Shown: one piece after another, positions 21,242 through 29,268 of the stretch
How the letters are laid out: every line of letters begins with the position of its first letter
How positions within the stretch are numbered: the first letter of the stretch is position 1
Source of the DNA: Massilia frigida
Lineage (GTDB): Bacteria; Pseudomonadota; Gammaproteobacteria; Burkholderiales; Burkholderiaceae_D
Direction of reading: 5' to 3'
Length of the DNA stretch: 64,000 nucleotides
Assembly (NCBI RefSeq): GCF_011682175.1
Contig: NZ_WHJG01000002.1
Coordinates: 62,001 to 126,000, forward strand
Program-made: the position numbers and the translations under genes
The notes under the pieces: generated by a model
The model's database searches: none
The model's input: the letters and a program-made list of their open reading frames with translations, nothing else
Told to the model about the DNA's origin: nothing

Positions 21242-21775
21242 ATGAGCTCACTTTACGAGAATGACTGCGCTTTCACGCCGGAGACGGAGCAGGCTTGCGC
21301 CGCCGGTCCCTTGCACGACGACGGCCAGGAGCGGCTGGCCGGGAGCGGGTCTGGTACCTCGCCGGCGCCATCGTTCTCGGCGCATTTCCATTTGACCTGC
21401 GTCACAACGTTCCGTGGAACCGGGAACAGCGTCGAGAACAAGCATGTCCTTCAATTCAGTTGTTCCGGTACGCCCGCGCCGGGTGCGCCTGTTGCGCCGA
21501 CGTGCACATCGGTCAACTGCGATATCGACGTCAAGGGTGAAAGCGAAGCGTCGCATCCGGACGTTGACCAGGGCGCGCCGGAAGACGCGCTGGCGTCCAC
21601 ACGTCCTCCTCAAGATGCGCCAGGCGGGCCGCAGGCTGCCGATGACGCATTGCAAAGCGAGCGTGCCAGGCGCCTAGCGGCACTCAATGCGGCGTTCGGC
21701 ATGTGGAAGGATCGTGACGACACTCCCAAAGACGGTCTTCAATACCAAATAGAGTCGAGGGCTGAATGGCGTTAG
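21242..21775 (+). CDS. VapB-like antitoxin with unusual N-terminal extension
   Basis: A 177-residue protein with a good ribosome site (GGGAG, seven bases upstream). Its last 45 residues, ERARRLAALNAAFGMWKDRD followed by DTPKDGLQYQ and an EWR end, match the C-terminal toxin-binding tail typical of VapB-type antitoxins. It overlaps the PIN toxin gene by ten bases, the normal antitoxin-toxin arrangement. The N-terminal 125 residues are odd: Ser/Gly/Pro-rich with several Cys, and without a visible ribbon-helix-helix or AbrB DNA-binding domain. Either this is a fused or replaced N-terminus, or translation also starts further downstream. Antitoxin function is inferred. Confidence 0.65.
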   Translation: MSSLYENDCAFTPETEQACAAGPLHDDGQERLAGSGSGTSPAPSFSAHFHLTCVTTFRGTGNSVENKHVLQFSCSGTPAPGAPVAPTCTSVNCDIDVKGESEASHPDVDQGAPEDALASTRPPQDAPGGPQAADDALQSERARRLAALNAAFGMWKDRDDTPKDGLQYQIESRAEWR

Positions 21776-22197
21776 TCTTATTTGACACCAATATACTGAT
21801 CGACGCCCTGAATGGCATTCCTGAAGCCCTCCAGGAATTGGGTTATTACACCAATCCTGCCATCAGCAGCGTCACCTGGATGGAGCTGATTGCGGGGACG
21901 CCGCCTTCGGAGCAGCCGGGCACGCGCGCATTCCTGGTGAGCGGCGGATTCGAAGTCATTCAAACGGACGAAGCGATCATGCACGAAGCCGCGGCGATCC
22001 GTGGCGCGAGTATGCGCAGTCTGCCGAAGATCCCCTTGCTGGACGCTCTCATCCGCGCAACCGGAAACATCACGCGGCGGCTGATCATCACCCGGAACAA
22101 AAAGGATTTTGTCGGCCCGACTATCCGCATCCCATACGAGCTCGAAACGCAGACCATCGTGCACGTCATCAATGTGATGGCGCCGCCTGCGCAGTAA
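21766..22197 (+). CDS. vapC: PIN-domain ribonuclease toxin, VapC family
   Basis: A 143-residue PIN-domain protein. The acidic metal-binding residues are all present: Asp7 in LFDTNILIDAL, Glu40 in TWMELIAG, Asp93 in PLLDALI and Asp114 in TRNKKDF. VapC toxins are magnesium-dependent RNases that cut tRNA or rRNA until bound by the antitoxin; the target here is unknown. The gene overlaps the antitoxin-like gene by ten bases, so translation is coupled. Base composition is lower in GC than the neighbours, consistent with horizontal transfer of the pair. Confidence 0.9.
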   Translation: MALVLFDTNILIDALNGIPEALQELGYYTNPAISSVTWMELIAGTPPSEQPGTRAFLVSGGFEVIQTDEAIMHEAAAIRGASMRSLPKIPLLDALIRATGNITRRLIITRNKKDFVGPTIRIPYELETQTIVHVINVMAPPAQ

Positions 22198-22206
22198 GTC
22201 CCGCAG

Positions 22207-22359
22207 TTAGCGTTTCGGCCGGACCGGGCGCGCCTTCTCCAGTTCCCAGCCCAGCTCGCGCCGGATATCCTGCGGATCGGGCGGCGGACGCCGTTGCGCG
22301 ATTTGCGCGCGCAGCCACTGGCGCACGCTTTCCTTGCTTGGTTGCTTGTCGGAGTTCAT
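22207..22359 (-). CDS. Small conserved-looking protein, 50 residues
   Basis: On the minus strand an ATG at 22357-22359, preceded by an AGGAAG ribosome site seven bases upstream, opens a 50-codon frame ending in TAA at 22207-22209. The product is polar and basic, with SVRQWLRAQIAQRRPPPDP followed by QDIRRELGWELEKA. The periodic Arg/Leu pattern, Pro-rich turn and well-placed ribosome site argue for a real gene. Function is unknown. It converges with vapC and leaves nine bases between the two stop codons. Confidence 0.65.
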   Translation of the reverse strand: MNSDKQPSKESVRQWLRAQIAQRRPPPDPQDIRRELGWELEKARPVRPKR

Positions 22360-22424
22360 CTTGCTTCCTGTCTCGATCACTTCGCCCGGGGGCCTGCTCC
22401 GTTAACGCTGTGCCAGGCCAGCAG

Positions 22425-22456
22425 TTGACTGCGTGCGCATCGACCGATGCTAAAAT
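22425..22456 (+). promoter_or_regulatory. Probable sigma-70 promoter
   Basis: TTGACT at 22425 and an extended -10 box TGC-TAAAAT (TAAAAT at 22451-22456) lie 30 bases upstream of the small Cys-rich gene. The 20-base spacer is longer than ideal, so the extended -10 may be the main determinant. Confidence 0.5.
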
Positions 22457-22485
22457 GCGCGTTTTTTTACGTTCGGACCTTCCCC

Positions 22486-22698
22486 ATGTCAAAACCCGCC
22501 CGCGTGCTCACTTTCAAATGCGCCAACTGCGAAAAACCTGTCAAAGTCTTCTTGCAGAAAGTGTCCGCCTGTTCGCATATCCAGCCCTACCAGGGCGTGT
22601 GCGGCTGCGGTGTGCTGAAACGCCATGCCACAGGAAACAAGGACGCTGTTCAATCCTATCTCGCATCGCCGGAAGGGCAATGGTCCCATCACCATTGA
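22486..22698 (+). CDS. Small Cys-rich protein, possible zinc ribbon
   Basis: A 70-residue protein beginning MSKPARVLTFKCANCEKPV. Cysteines occur as CANC near the N-terminus and as a CGCG cluster (GVCGCGVLKRH) in the middle, with a His-rich end (SHHH), so a zinc ribbon is plausible. The frame is open 13 codons upstream, but the downstream ATG is closer to the expected start and the upstream codons overlap the promoter. No family is recognised. It is flanked by separate promoters and is probably a single-gene unit. Confidence 0.7.
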   Translation: MSKPARVLTFKCANCEKPVKVFLQKVSACSHIQPYQGVCGCGVLKRHATGNKDAVQSYLASPEGQWSHHH

Positions 22699-22740
22699 TT
22701 GAGATTCCTCAAGGCAATAAAAAAATAATAGAAAAATAAC

Positions 22741-22767
22741 TAAAGTAATCGGCAAGACTGCCGTTAT
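22741..22767 (+). promoter_or_regulatory. Flagellar sigma-28 (FliA) promoter
   Basis: TAAAGTAA, 11 bases, then GCCGTTAT matches the FliA consensus TAAAGTTT-N11-GCCGATAA with exact spacing; the TAAA-N15-GCCG core is perfect. It lies 36 bases upstream of the start of the 279-residue unknown protein. Confidence 0.7.
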
Positions 22768-22802
22768 GGTCAGTAACGCAACTTTTTTATTGTCTGACCG
22801 CC

Positions 22803-23642
22803 ATGTCCTTCTTGTCCGCCCTGAGCGCCCGTCCGCCCGCATCCACCCTCCTTCCTGCCGCCGCGCAGGCCGGTGGCAGGAGCGTCGGCGCACAGCTGGC
22901 GCCGGCCAGCGGCCATGTCGCCGCGCGCCTGCCGGTGGTCGATCCGGTATCCCTGTACAACGATAATGTCAATTTATCCCCGCAGAGCCTGATGAACCGC
23001 GTGGACCAGCTGGCCACGTCGACCGTCGATGTGGCCCAGAAATTTCTCGATACCTTTGTCGGCAAGCTGTTCGGCGATGCCGCCAAGGGCGCCAAGGTCA
23101 GCTTCGACGCGGTGTCGGTACAGGCGCAATCGGCGTTGTCGGCCTCGGCCACCCAGAGCGGCAATCTGCGCGCCAGCGCCTTTTCCCTGAACGAGAGCGC
23201 CAGCTTCATCGGCACCGGCCAGCTGGTCACGGCCGATGGCCAAACCTTCGATTTCGAGCTGGAGGTCAATTACGAGGCCAGTGCCAGCGTTGCCACCGAA
23301 ACAACAGCGCCCGCCGCCCGCCCGGCCCAGCTCGATGCGCCCGATGTGCTGGTGCTGACTGGCAAACCGCTGCCACCGGTGAAATTTCCCGGCAGCCTGA
23401 ACGAGCTGTTCAAACTGCTCGGGCGCGAACTGTCAGCGCCCGTCACCGGCACGGCCGGCGAGAATGGCGACAGCGTGGGCGGCAATCTGAGCCTGCGGCT
23501 GCTGCGCCTGGTCGACCGCGCCGCCCTGCTCGCCCCCCGTCCGCGCGCCGATGAACCGGCCGCCGCCACGCTCGAGCGCAGCAAGGCGCTGGCCGGCTCC
23601 TACGGCGGCGCGCCCGCCAGCAGCATCTTCGCCAGCGCCTGA
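22803..23642 (+). CDS. Unknown protein, probably in the flagellar/motility regulon
   Basis: A 279-residue protein without a signal peptide or membrane segment. The N-terminal 45 residues are Ala/Pro-rich; a helical segment follows (LMNRVDQLATSTVDVAQKFL), then a Ser/Ala-rich stretch and a short beta-type motif (FIGTGQLVTADGQTFDFELE), with a low-complexity tail. I do not recognise the family. The FliA-type promoter immediately upstream suggests late flagellar-class expression, for example a chemotaxis, hook-length or motility accessory protein; this is inference from the promoter only. The ribosome site is poor. Confidence 0.75.
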   Translation: MSFLSALSARPPASTLLPAAAQAGGRSVGAQLAPASGHVAARLPVVDPVSLYNDNVNLSPQSLMNRVDQLATSTVDVAQKFLDTFVGKLFGDAAKGAKVSFDAVSVQAQSALSASATQSGNLRASAFSLNESASFIGTGQLVTADGQTFDFELEVNYEASASVATETTAPAARPAQLDAPDVLVLTGKPLPPVKFPGSLNELFKLLGRELSAPVTGTAGENGDSVGGNLSLRLLRLVDRAALLAPRPRADEPAAATLERSKALAGSYGGAPASSIFASA

Positions 23643-23742
23643 AGGCGCGCGCGGCCCCACGTATAATAGTGATCATGGCGCCCCGTGCCCGCACGGGGCA
23701 CTTGCCGTTTTCCGTTTTTGCACCACTGACCGATCGCCCCCA

Positions 23743-24900
23743 ATGCAACCTGAACACACTGCCGACGCCCCGGCACGCATCCACTGGACCGAAGAAGGCC
23801 AGCCGCGCACGGCGCGCTGGCGCTCCGAGAGCGGCATGCCGCCGCCGAAAAAAGTCGTCATCGCCGACGACAAAACCCCGGCCGACGTGGCCTACCGCCT
23901 CGCCTGCGAAGGCACCGCCCTGCTCTGGCGCGGCGACTTCCACAACGCGCGCCAGTTGCTGCAAGCGCTGGCGCGCCGCGCCGACCACAAGGGCGGACGC
24001 GCCAAGCCGCCCAAGGTGCCCGCCTCGGCGGCCGAAGCGTTCCACCTGCACCGCCAGGCCCAGTCGCAGCGCGCACGCACGCTGGCCATGCTGCTGCTGC
24101 CGTTCGAGGCCGACTACAGCGTGCCGCTGCGGCGCGCGCCGGATGTCACGCAAGCCTGCAACGAAGCCTATGGACGCGGTGACGAACCGTTCGTGGCATC
24201 GATGCGCGAACTGCTTGGCCTGATCGGCGCCCACGAGTGGCGCAAGAACGGGGTCGAGATCCCGGCGCTGGGCGCACGCATCCACCCCCACTACGGCGTG
24301 TTTTCGCCGATCCGCGGCGAGTACGTGGCGCTGGTGGCCGACGCGCCGCTGCCGCCCGCGTGCGCGCTGGCCTTCGACATCGGCACCGGTACCGGCGTGC
24401 TGGCGGCCCTGCTGGCGCAGCGCGGCGTCAAGCGCGTGGTGGCCACCGACATGGATGCGCGCGCCCTCTCCTGCGCGCGCGAGAACCTGCAGCGCCTCGG
24501 CGCGTTCGACAAGGTCGAAGTGGTGCAGGCCGACCTGTTCCCCGAAGGACGCGCCAACCTGGTGCTGTGCAATCCGCCCTGGCTGCCTGGGCGCCCGAGT
24601 TCCTCGATCGAATACGCAGTGTACGATCCGGACAGCCGCATGCTCAAAGGCTTTTTGAACGGCCTGGCGGCCCACCTGGCGCCCGGCGGCGAAGGCTGGC
24701 TGATCCTGTCCGACCTGGCCGAGCACCTTGGCCTGCGTCCGCGCGAGCAGTTGCTGGCGCTGATCGCGGCCGGCGGCCTGCAAGTGATCGAGCGCCACGA
24801 CGTGCGTCCCACCCACCCGCGCGCGTCCGACGCGACCGATCCGCTGCACGCTGCGCGCGCCGCCGAACTGACATCGCTATGGCGTTTGCGCGCACTGTAA
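23743..24900 (+). CDS. Class I SAM-dependent methyltransferase with NPPW motif
   Basis: A 385-residue protein. The SAM-binding loop DIGTGTGVLAALLA lies at about residues 211-224, an acidic strand end follows (VVATDMDARAL), and the catalytic motif NPPW is at 277-280. NPPY/W methyltransferases act on planar nitrogen groups: glutamine in release factors or ribosomal proteins (PrmB/PrmC) or adenine and guanine in RNA (RlmG-like). The N-terminal 200 residues are a separate domain, as in PrmC/RlmG relatives, but I cannot assign the substrate. The ATG at 23743 is preferred over upstream in-frame starts because those lie in the preceding gene. A TATAAT sequence at 23662-23667 may be its -10 box. Confidence 0.85.
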   Translation: MQPEHTADAPARIHWTEEGQPRTARWRSESGMPPPKKVVIADDKTPADVAYRLACEGTALLWRGDFHNARQLLQALARRADHKGGRAKPPKVPASAAEAFHLHRQAQSQRARTLAMLLLPFEADYSVPLRRAPDVTQACNEAYGRGDEPFVASMRELLGLIGAHEWRKNGVEIPALGARIHPHYGVFSPIRGEYVALVADAPLPPACALAFDIGTGTGVLAALLAQRGVKRVVATDMDARALSCARENLQRLGAFDKVEVVQADLFPEGRANLVLCNPPWLPGRPSSSIEYAVYDPDSRMLKGFLNGLAAHLAPGGEGWLILSDLAEHLGLRPREQLLALIAAGGLQVIERHDVRPTHPRASDATDPLHAARAAELTSLWRLRAL

Positions 24901-25655
24901 CCGCGCTGCTGGCGTGCGCCACCCTGCTCGCGGGCGGGCGGGTGGGCGCCTGCAGCCGGCCGCTGAACATGGTCAGCGAGGAATGGCCGCCCTACTCCTT
25001 CACCAACGAGGAGAATGTCCAGACCGGGCTCGATATGGACATGGCCAAGGCCATCCTGAAGGAAGCCGGTTGCACCCTGGTGAGCGCGCCGCCGCTGCCG
25101 ACAGTGCGGCGCATGCTGCTATTCGAGCGCGGCGAATTCGACCTGATGCTGGCCGCCACCGACACGGCCGAACGGCGCCGTTTCGCGCGTTTTTCCGACG
25201 CCTACCGCAACGAGACGGTGGCGCTGTTCGTCCTGGCGCGCGACTATGCGCGCTACGCCGGCATCGGCAGCATGCCGGCGCTGGTGCGCGGCCCCGCTTC
25301 CGTGCTGGCGCCGCGCGTGGGCTGGTACGGGCCCGAATTCGCGAACGCCACGCCAAGCCTGCGCGCCAGCGGCCGCCTGTTCGACTTCGGCACCTTCGAG
25401 CAGGGCGTGCGCATGCTCGGCGCCGGACGCGCGCCGCTGATCATGGGCGACCGCGCCGCCGTGCTGTATGAAGCGCAGCGCCAGAAGCTGGTGCTGCGCC
25501 AGCTGCCCTTCGTGCTGCATCAGGCGCCGGTGCGCCTGATGCTCAGCCGCGCCAGCACCACGCCGGACGACCTGGCGCGGGTGAACGCCGCCATTGCGCG
25601 GCTGGAGAAAAACGGCACCCTGCAAGCACTGCGCGAACGCTATGGCTTGCGCTGA
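24879..25655 (+). CDS. Periplasmic solute-binding protein (SBP_bac_3 type)
   Basis: A 258-residue secreted protein with a signal peptide (MAFARTVTALLACATLLAGG) and the layout of amino-acid-binding proteins: MVSEEWPPYSFTNEENVQTG near the N-terminus, DMDMAKAILKEAG, FDLMLAATDTAERR and a closing GTLQALRERYGL. The start overlaps the methyltransferase end by 22 bases. No ABC permease or ATPase is adjacent, so it may be an orphan receptor or part of an envelope sensing route. A second orphan protein of the same type lies at 52350-53126. Confidence 0.85.
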   Translation: MAFARTVTALLACATLLAGGRVGACSRPLNMVSEEWPPYSFTNEENVQTGLDMDMAKAILKEAGCTLVSAPPLPTVRRMLLFERGEFDLMLAATDTAERRRFARFSDAYRNETVALFVLARDYARYAGIGSMPALVRGPASVLAPRVGWYGPEFANATPSLRASGRLFDFGTFEQGVRMLGAGRAPLIMGDRAAVLYEAQRQKLVLRQLPFVLHQAPVRLMLSRASTTPDDLARVNAAIARLEKNGTLQALRERYGLR

Positions 25656-25715
25656 CCAGACCGTCCAACAGCGCCATGCGCATGGCCGGCATCCCCCTGC
25701 AAACACTGGCTTGCT

Positions 25716-26237
25716 TTATATTTCCGAAGCCGGCTGCGAGCGGGGGAATCGAAAAACGTCACGCTCCCCACCATCAGGAAAACTGCGTCGCCCCGTGACG
25801 ACAGCGCCAAGCCGTCGCACCAGCGCGCGCGCGGCATGGTTGTCGTCATTCATATAGGTCTCGAGCGAGGGCCACTGAAACACTTGATGCGCATGCGCGA
25901 TCACCGCGCGCGACGCTTCCTGCGCGATACCGGCACTGCGGGCCTGCGGCAAGAGCCACCAGGTCAGCTCGCGCGGCCATCCTTTGCCCTGCCAGAAACC
26001 GCACACCCCAAGCAACTCGCCTGCGTCCCGCCGCGCAATCGCCCAGACACCAAACCCCTGCACATGCCAGGCGCCCAGGTCCGCCGCCAGGCGCGACCAG
26101 GCAGCGGCACTGGTCAGCGGTCCGCCGTAAGGACCGGACGCATCGGCGTCGGTATAAAAGGACTCGTACATCTCCTCGCACGCGGCCGAAGGCGGCAGCA
26201 GGACAAGGCGCTCAGTGTGCAGCGTTTGGATATGCAT
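25716..26237 (-). CDS. GNAT-family N-acetyltransferase (RimJ/RimL-like)
   Basis: A 173-residue protein beginning MHIQTLHTERLVLLPPS, the usual opening of RimJ/RimL-type acetyltransferases. The core GELLGVCGFWQGKG, ELTWWLLPQARSAGIAQEAS (acetyl-CoA-binding loop in R-x-x-G-I/A form) and the late LVRRLGAV are present. The acceptor substrate cannot be told. I chose the internal ATG at 26237 because family members start there; the frame is open 41 codons further upstream. It faces the solute-binding protein gene convergently. Confidence 0.85.
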   Translation of the reverse strand: MHIQTLHTERLVLLPPSAACEEMYESFYTDADASGPYGGPLTSAAAWSRLAADLGAWHVQGFGVWAIARRDAGELLGVCGFWQGKGWPRELTWWLLPQARSAGIAQEASRAVIAHAHQVFQWPSLETYMNDDNHAARALVRRLGAVVTGRRSFPDGGERDVFRFPRSQPASEI

Positions 26238-26332
26238 GGGCAAATGGCATGAATGACGAGGTCCGCAAACTGTAGCATGGCTGTCATTGCAGCCAGCGCC
26301 AGTGCGCCAGAACGCTGATTTAGTCCCGGCCA

Positions 26333-26361
26333 TTGCACTTGTGCGGGAACCCCTGTACAAT
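26333..26361 (+). promoter_or_regulatory. Sigma-70 promoter of the initiator tRNA
   Basis: TTGCAC (26333-26338), a 17-base spacer and TACAAT (26356-26361) lie 12 bases upstream of the tRNA 5' end. Confidence 0.75.
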
Positions 26362-26373
26362 TCGCCGCTCAGA

Positions 26374-26450
26374 CGCGGGGTGGAGCAGTCTGGCAGCTCG
26401 TCGGGCTCATAACCCGAAGGTCACAGGTTCAAATCCTGTCCCCGCAACCA
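26374..26450 (+). tRNA. Initiator tRNA-fMet (CAT)
   Basis: A 77-base cloverleaf with anticodon CAT and encoded CCA. Two initiator hallmarks are present: a C1-A72 mismatch at the top of the acceptor stem and three consecutive G-C pairs closing the anticodon loop (GGG CTCATAA CCC). Confidence 0.95.
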
Positions 26451-26466
26451 AACACATTTTGAACTG

Positions 26467-26500
26467 AGCCCGACTCTTCACACAGCCGGGCTTTTGTTTT
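26467..26500 (+). terminator. Terminator after the initiator tRNA
   Basis: AGCCCG pairs with CGGGCT across a 14-base loop and is followed by TTTTGTTTTT. Confidence 0.75.
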
Positions 26501-26544
26501 TAGAAAGGGACTAGCTGCCTTCAAGCCAGTCCACCGCGCTTCCC

Positions 26545-26778
26545 ATGAGAGACAAAAAAGATAACGCGACCTTCGATCTGCCGGGGTTCGGCGCGGCTGC
26601 GCCGCTCGTCCATCCCCCAGCCGAAGCGCGCCGCACCACGGTGCCGCGCCAGCGCAAAGCCACCATCCGCCAGCAACAGCTCGAACTGCTCGACGAAACC
26701 GATGCCAGCGGCTTGCCGGTGTGGCGGCGCGACGACAATACCGACCTGACCGGCCTGCCCAACTGGGCAGCCGCGTAA
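26545..26778 (+). CDS. Small protein of unknown function, 77 residues
   Basis: A 77-residue polar protein. The N-terminal half is rich in Pro and Ala, the middle is basic (RRTTVPRQRKATIRQQQLEL), and the end reads ETDASGLPVWRRDDNTDLTG followed by LPNW. The two similar LPVW/LPNW elements look conserved rather than random. No good ribosome site is visible upstream of the ATG. The gene lies between the initiator tRNA terminator and dbpA on the same strand. Function is unknown. Confidence 0.6.
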   Translation: MRDKKDNATFDLPGFGAAAPLVHPPAEARRTTVPRQRKATIRQQQLELLDETDASGLPVWRRDDNTDLTGLPNWAAA

Positions 26779-26872
26779 CTTCTCCGGTGCGGCAGCCGTG
26801 CCGCGCCATCGCAATTCATCCATCTCCGGTCGCCTGTTAGACTGGGGACCTCCCCTTTTGCCAGAGCATCAC

Positions 26873-28282
26873 ATGAATCCAAACGCCTTCGCCACCCTGC
26901 CGCTCACCGCCACCTTCCTGGCCAACCTGGACTCGCTCGGCTACCGCGAGATGACCGACATCCAGACCAAGAGCCTGCCGCACGTGCTCGACGGGCGCGA
27001 CCTGATCGCCCAGGCCAAGACCGGCAGCGGCAAGACCGCCGCCTTCGGTATCGGCATCCTGCACAAATTGAATCCCGCCTGGTTCGCGGTGCAAGGCCTG
27101 GTACTGTGCCCGACGCGCGAACTGGCCGACCAGGTGGCCAATGAGCTGCGCCGCCTGGCGCGCGGCGAAGGCAATATCAAGGTGCTCACGCTGACCGGCG
27201 GCGCGCCCATGCGCCCGCAGATCGCCTCGCTCGAACACGGCGCCCACATCGTGGTCGGCACGCCAGGCCGTATCCGCGACCACCTGGGACGCGGCAGCAT
27301 CGACCTGTCCAAGGTGCAGACCCTGGTGCTGGACGAAGCGGACCGCATGACCGACATGGGTTTCTACGACGAGATCGCCGGCATCGTCAGCGCCTGCCCG
27401 TCGCGCCGCCATACCCTGCTGTTTTCAGCCACCTATCCGGACGATATCCGGCGCGCCACCGAATCGTTCCTGCGCAACCCGGTGGAAGTGGTGGTCGAAG
27501 CCCAGCACAGCGGCGACCAGATCGAGCAGCGCTTCTATGAGGTCGGCTTCGACAACCGCGACCAGGCCGTGGGCCGCCTGCTGAAACACTTCAAGCCGGT
27601 CTCGGCCCTGGCATTCTGCAACACCAAAGTCCATTGCCGCGAACTGGCCGACGAATTGCGTGCCCAGGGCTTTTCGGCGCTGGCGCTGTACGGCGAACTG
27701 GAACAGCGCGAGCGCGACGAAATCCTGGTGTTGTTTTCCAACCGCAGCTGCTCGGTGCTGGTGGCGACCGACGTGGCCGCGCGCGGCCTCGACATTGCCA
27801 ACCTGGGCGCGGTGATCAATGCCGACGTCTCGAAAGACACCGAAGTGCACATCCACCGCGTGGGCCGTACCGGCCGCGCCGGCGAATCGGGCCTGGCGCT
27901 GACCTTGTGCGCGCCGAACGAAAAGAAATGGGTCAAGCTGATCGAGCAATACCAGCACGCGCCGGTCAGCTGGCATCCACTGTCGGAACTGGCCGACGAT
28001 GGCGAAGCGGCAGCGCCGGCGCCGATGGTCACCCTGGTCATCATGGGTGGCAAGAAAGACAAGCTGCGCCCGGGCGACCTGCTGGGCGCCCTGACCGGCG
28101 ACGCCGGGCTGACCAAGGAACAGGTCGGCAAGATCAATGTGTTCGAATTCATGACCTATGTGGCGCTCGAGCGCCACGTGGCCGAGCAAGCTTTCCAGCG
28201 CCTCAATGCAGGCAACAAGCTCGGGCGCGACTTCGGCAATATCAAGGGCCGCAGCTTCAAGATGCGCTTTATCGACGCCTGA
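26873..28282 (+). CDS. dbpA: ATP-dependent RNA helicase DbpA
   Basis: A 469-residue DEAD-box helicase that assists late assembly of the 50S ribosomal subunit by acting at hairpin 92 of 23S rRNA. All helicase motifs are visible: AQAKTGSGKT (I), PTRELADQ (Ia), DEADRMTDMGF (II, DEAD), SAT (III), ATDVAARGLD (V) and HRVGRTGRAGE (VI). The C-terminal part (VTLVIMGGKKDKLRPGDLLG to the end) is the DbpA RNA-binding domain, which separates it from other DEAD-box proteins. The start at 26873 matches the conserved N-terminus. The gene is monocistronic. Confidence 0.95.
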   Translation: MNPNAFATLPLTATFLANLDSLGYREMTDIQTKSLPHVLDGRDLIAQAKTGSGKTAAFGIGILHKLNPAWFAVQGLVLCPTRELADQVANELRRLARGEGNIKVLTLTGGAPMRPQIASLEHGAHIVVGTPGRIRDHLGRGSIDLSKVQTLVLDEADRMTDMGFYDEIAGIVSACPSRRHTLLFSATYPDDIRRATESFLRNPVEVVVEAQHSGDQIEQRFYEVGFDNRDQAVGRLLKHFKPVSALAFCNTKVHCRELADELRAQGFSALALYGELEQRERDEILVLFSNRSCSVLVATDVAARGLDIANLGAVINADVSKDTEVHIHRVGRTGRAGESGLALTLCAPNEKKWVKLIEQYQHAPVSWHPLSELADDGEAAAPAPMVTLVIMGGKKDKLRPGDLLGALTGDAGLTKEQVGKINVFEFMTYVALERHVAEQAFQRLNAGNKLGRDFGNIKGRSFKMRFIDA

Positions 28283-28635
28283 GGCAGCACGCCAAGGCGG
28301 TGGCCAAGGGGAGGCTAAGGCGACGCCAAGGCGGCGCCAAGGCGACCGGCAAAGCGATGCCGTACGGCATGCTGTTGCGTAACCGATGAGCCGGGCTTTG
28401 CGGCGGGGCACTTATGCAGCTACACTAATCGTGTCACGCGCCCTGCTGCACGGAAAAACAGCAGTGGGGCCGTCGCATGAGCACCCAGACCGGCGTTCAT
28501 GCCAGAAGATGCGGCAAATTGCGTTGTCATGAGGCAAAATGCATAAATTAGGTTCATCCGATTGATGCGCTTAATCGTTAAATCTGGCATGATTGCTTGA
28601 GATAAACATCGACGCTCCCCCGCGGCCCCGCACTC
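28283..28635. other. Intergenic spacer with short GCCAAGGCG repeats
   Basis: About 350 bp. Its first 80 bases iterate a degenerate GCCAAGGCG-like unit (28290-28350). The rest is AT-richer and probably carries the promoter of the T6SS-associated run. I see no RNA gene, and no coding frame I would support. Confidence 0.5.
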
Positions 28636-29268
28636 ATGAATACTAACGTTGTGCTTGATGACATTGAAACACTGAAGCAGGCCTTCCTGCGTGGCGCCGG
28701 CATTCCCGCCGATGCGCTCGGTTCCGGCCTGACGCCGGAGTTGATGGAACTGATGGGCAAGCTGATGGCCAGCTCGCTGCAAGGTACCATCGATCTGCTG
28801 GCCCTGCGCTCGCTGGTCAAGCAAGAGGTCAAGGCCGATGTCACGATGGTGGTGATGCGCAACAATAATCCGCTCAAGTTTTTCCCTGACAGCCAGACCG
28901 TGCTGACCCAGATGCTGCGCAAGAAAATGCCCGGTTTCATGGAGCCGCTCGAATCGATCGACGATGCCTATAACGACTTGCGCAGCCACCAGAAAGGCAT
29001 GGTGGCGGGCACCCGGGCCAGCATGGGCGCCATGATGGCGCGTCTCAAGCCCGAGCTGTTCGAGACCGAGGTGTCGGGCGGCGGCATGATGGGCACCCTG
29101 ATTCCCTCGCGCCGCCAGGCCGAGAGCTGGAAGACCTACAAGCAGGCTTACCACACGGCCGAAGCGGAAGCCAAAGACCAGTTCAAGTCCATCTTCGGCC
29201 CCGCTTTCCTGGCCGCGTACGAGAAGGAAGTCGAGCGCGCGAATGCGGCCGGCACCAGCAATGGTTGA
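28636..29268 (+). CDS. T6SS FHA-protein C-terminal domain protein (TagH/ImpI-like, no FHA)
   Basis: A 210-residue protein that matches the C-terminal domain of type VI secretion FHA proteins (TagH/Fha1): LMASSLQGTIDLLALRSLVK, then the hallmark NNNPLKFFPDSQTVLTQML, IDDAYNDLRSHQKGMVAGTR and MMARLKPELFE. The N-terminal phosphothreonine-binding FHA domain of full-length members (450 or more residues) is absent. In Pseudomonas, Fha is phosphorylated by PpkA and dephosphorylated by PppA to control T6SS firing; a phosphatase and a kinase follow here with overlapping frames, supporting the same circuit. No ribosome site is evident upstream of the ATG. Confidence 0.8.
   Translation: MNTNVVLDDIETLKQAFLRGAGIPADALGSGLTPELMELMGKLMASSLQGTIDLLALRSLVKQEVKADVTMVVMRNNNPLKFFPDSQTVLTQMLRKKMPGFMEPLESIDDAYNDLRSHQKGMVAGTRASMGAMMARLKPELFETEVSGGGMMGTLIPSRRQAESWKTYKQAYHTAEAEAKDQFKSIFGPAFLAAYEKEVERANAAGTSNG

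Noticed and set aside
28600-28635. A sigma-54-like sequence (TGGCATG then TTGCT) upstream of the FHA-C gene, at about 28586-28600
   Set aside because: The spacing between the two elements is far too short for an RpoN promoter.
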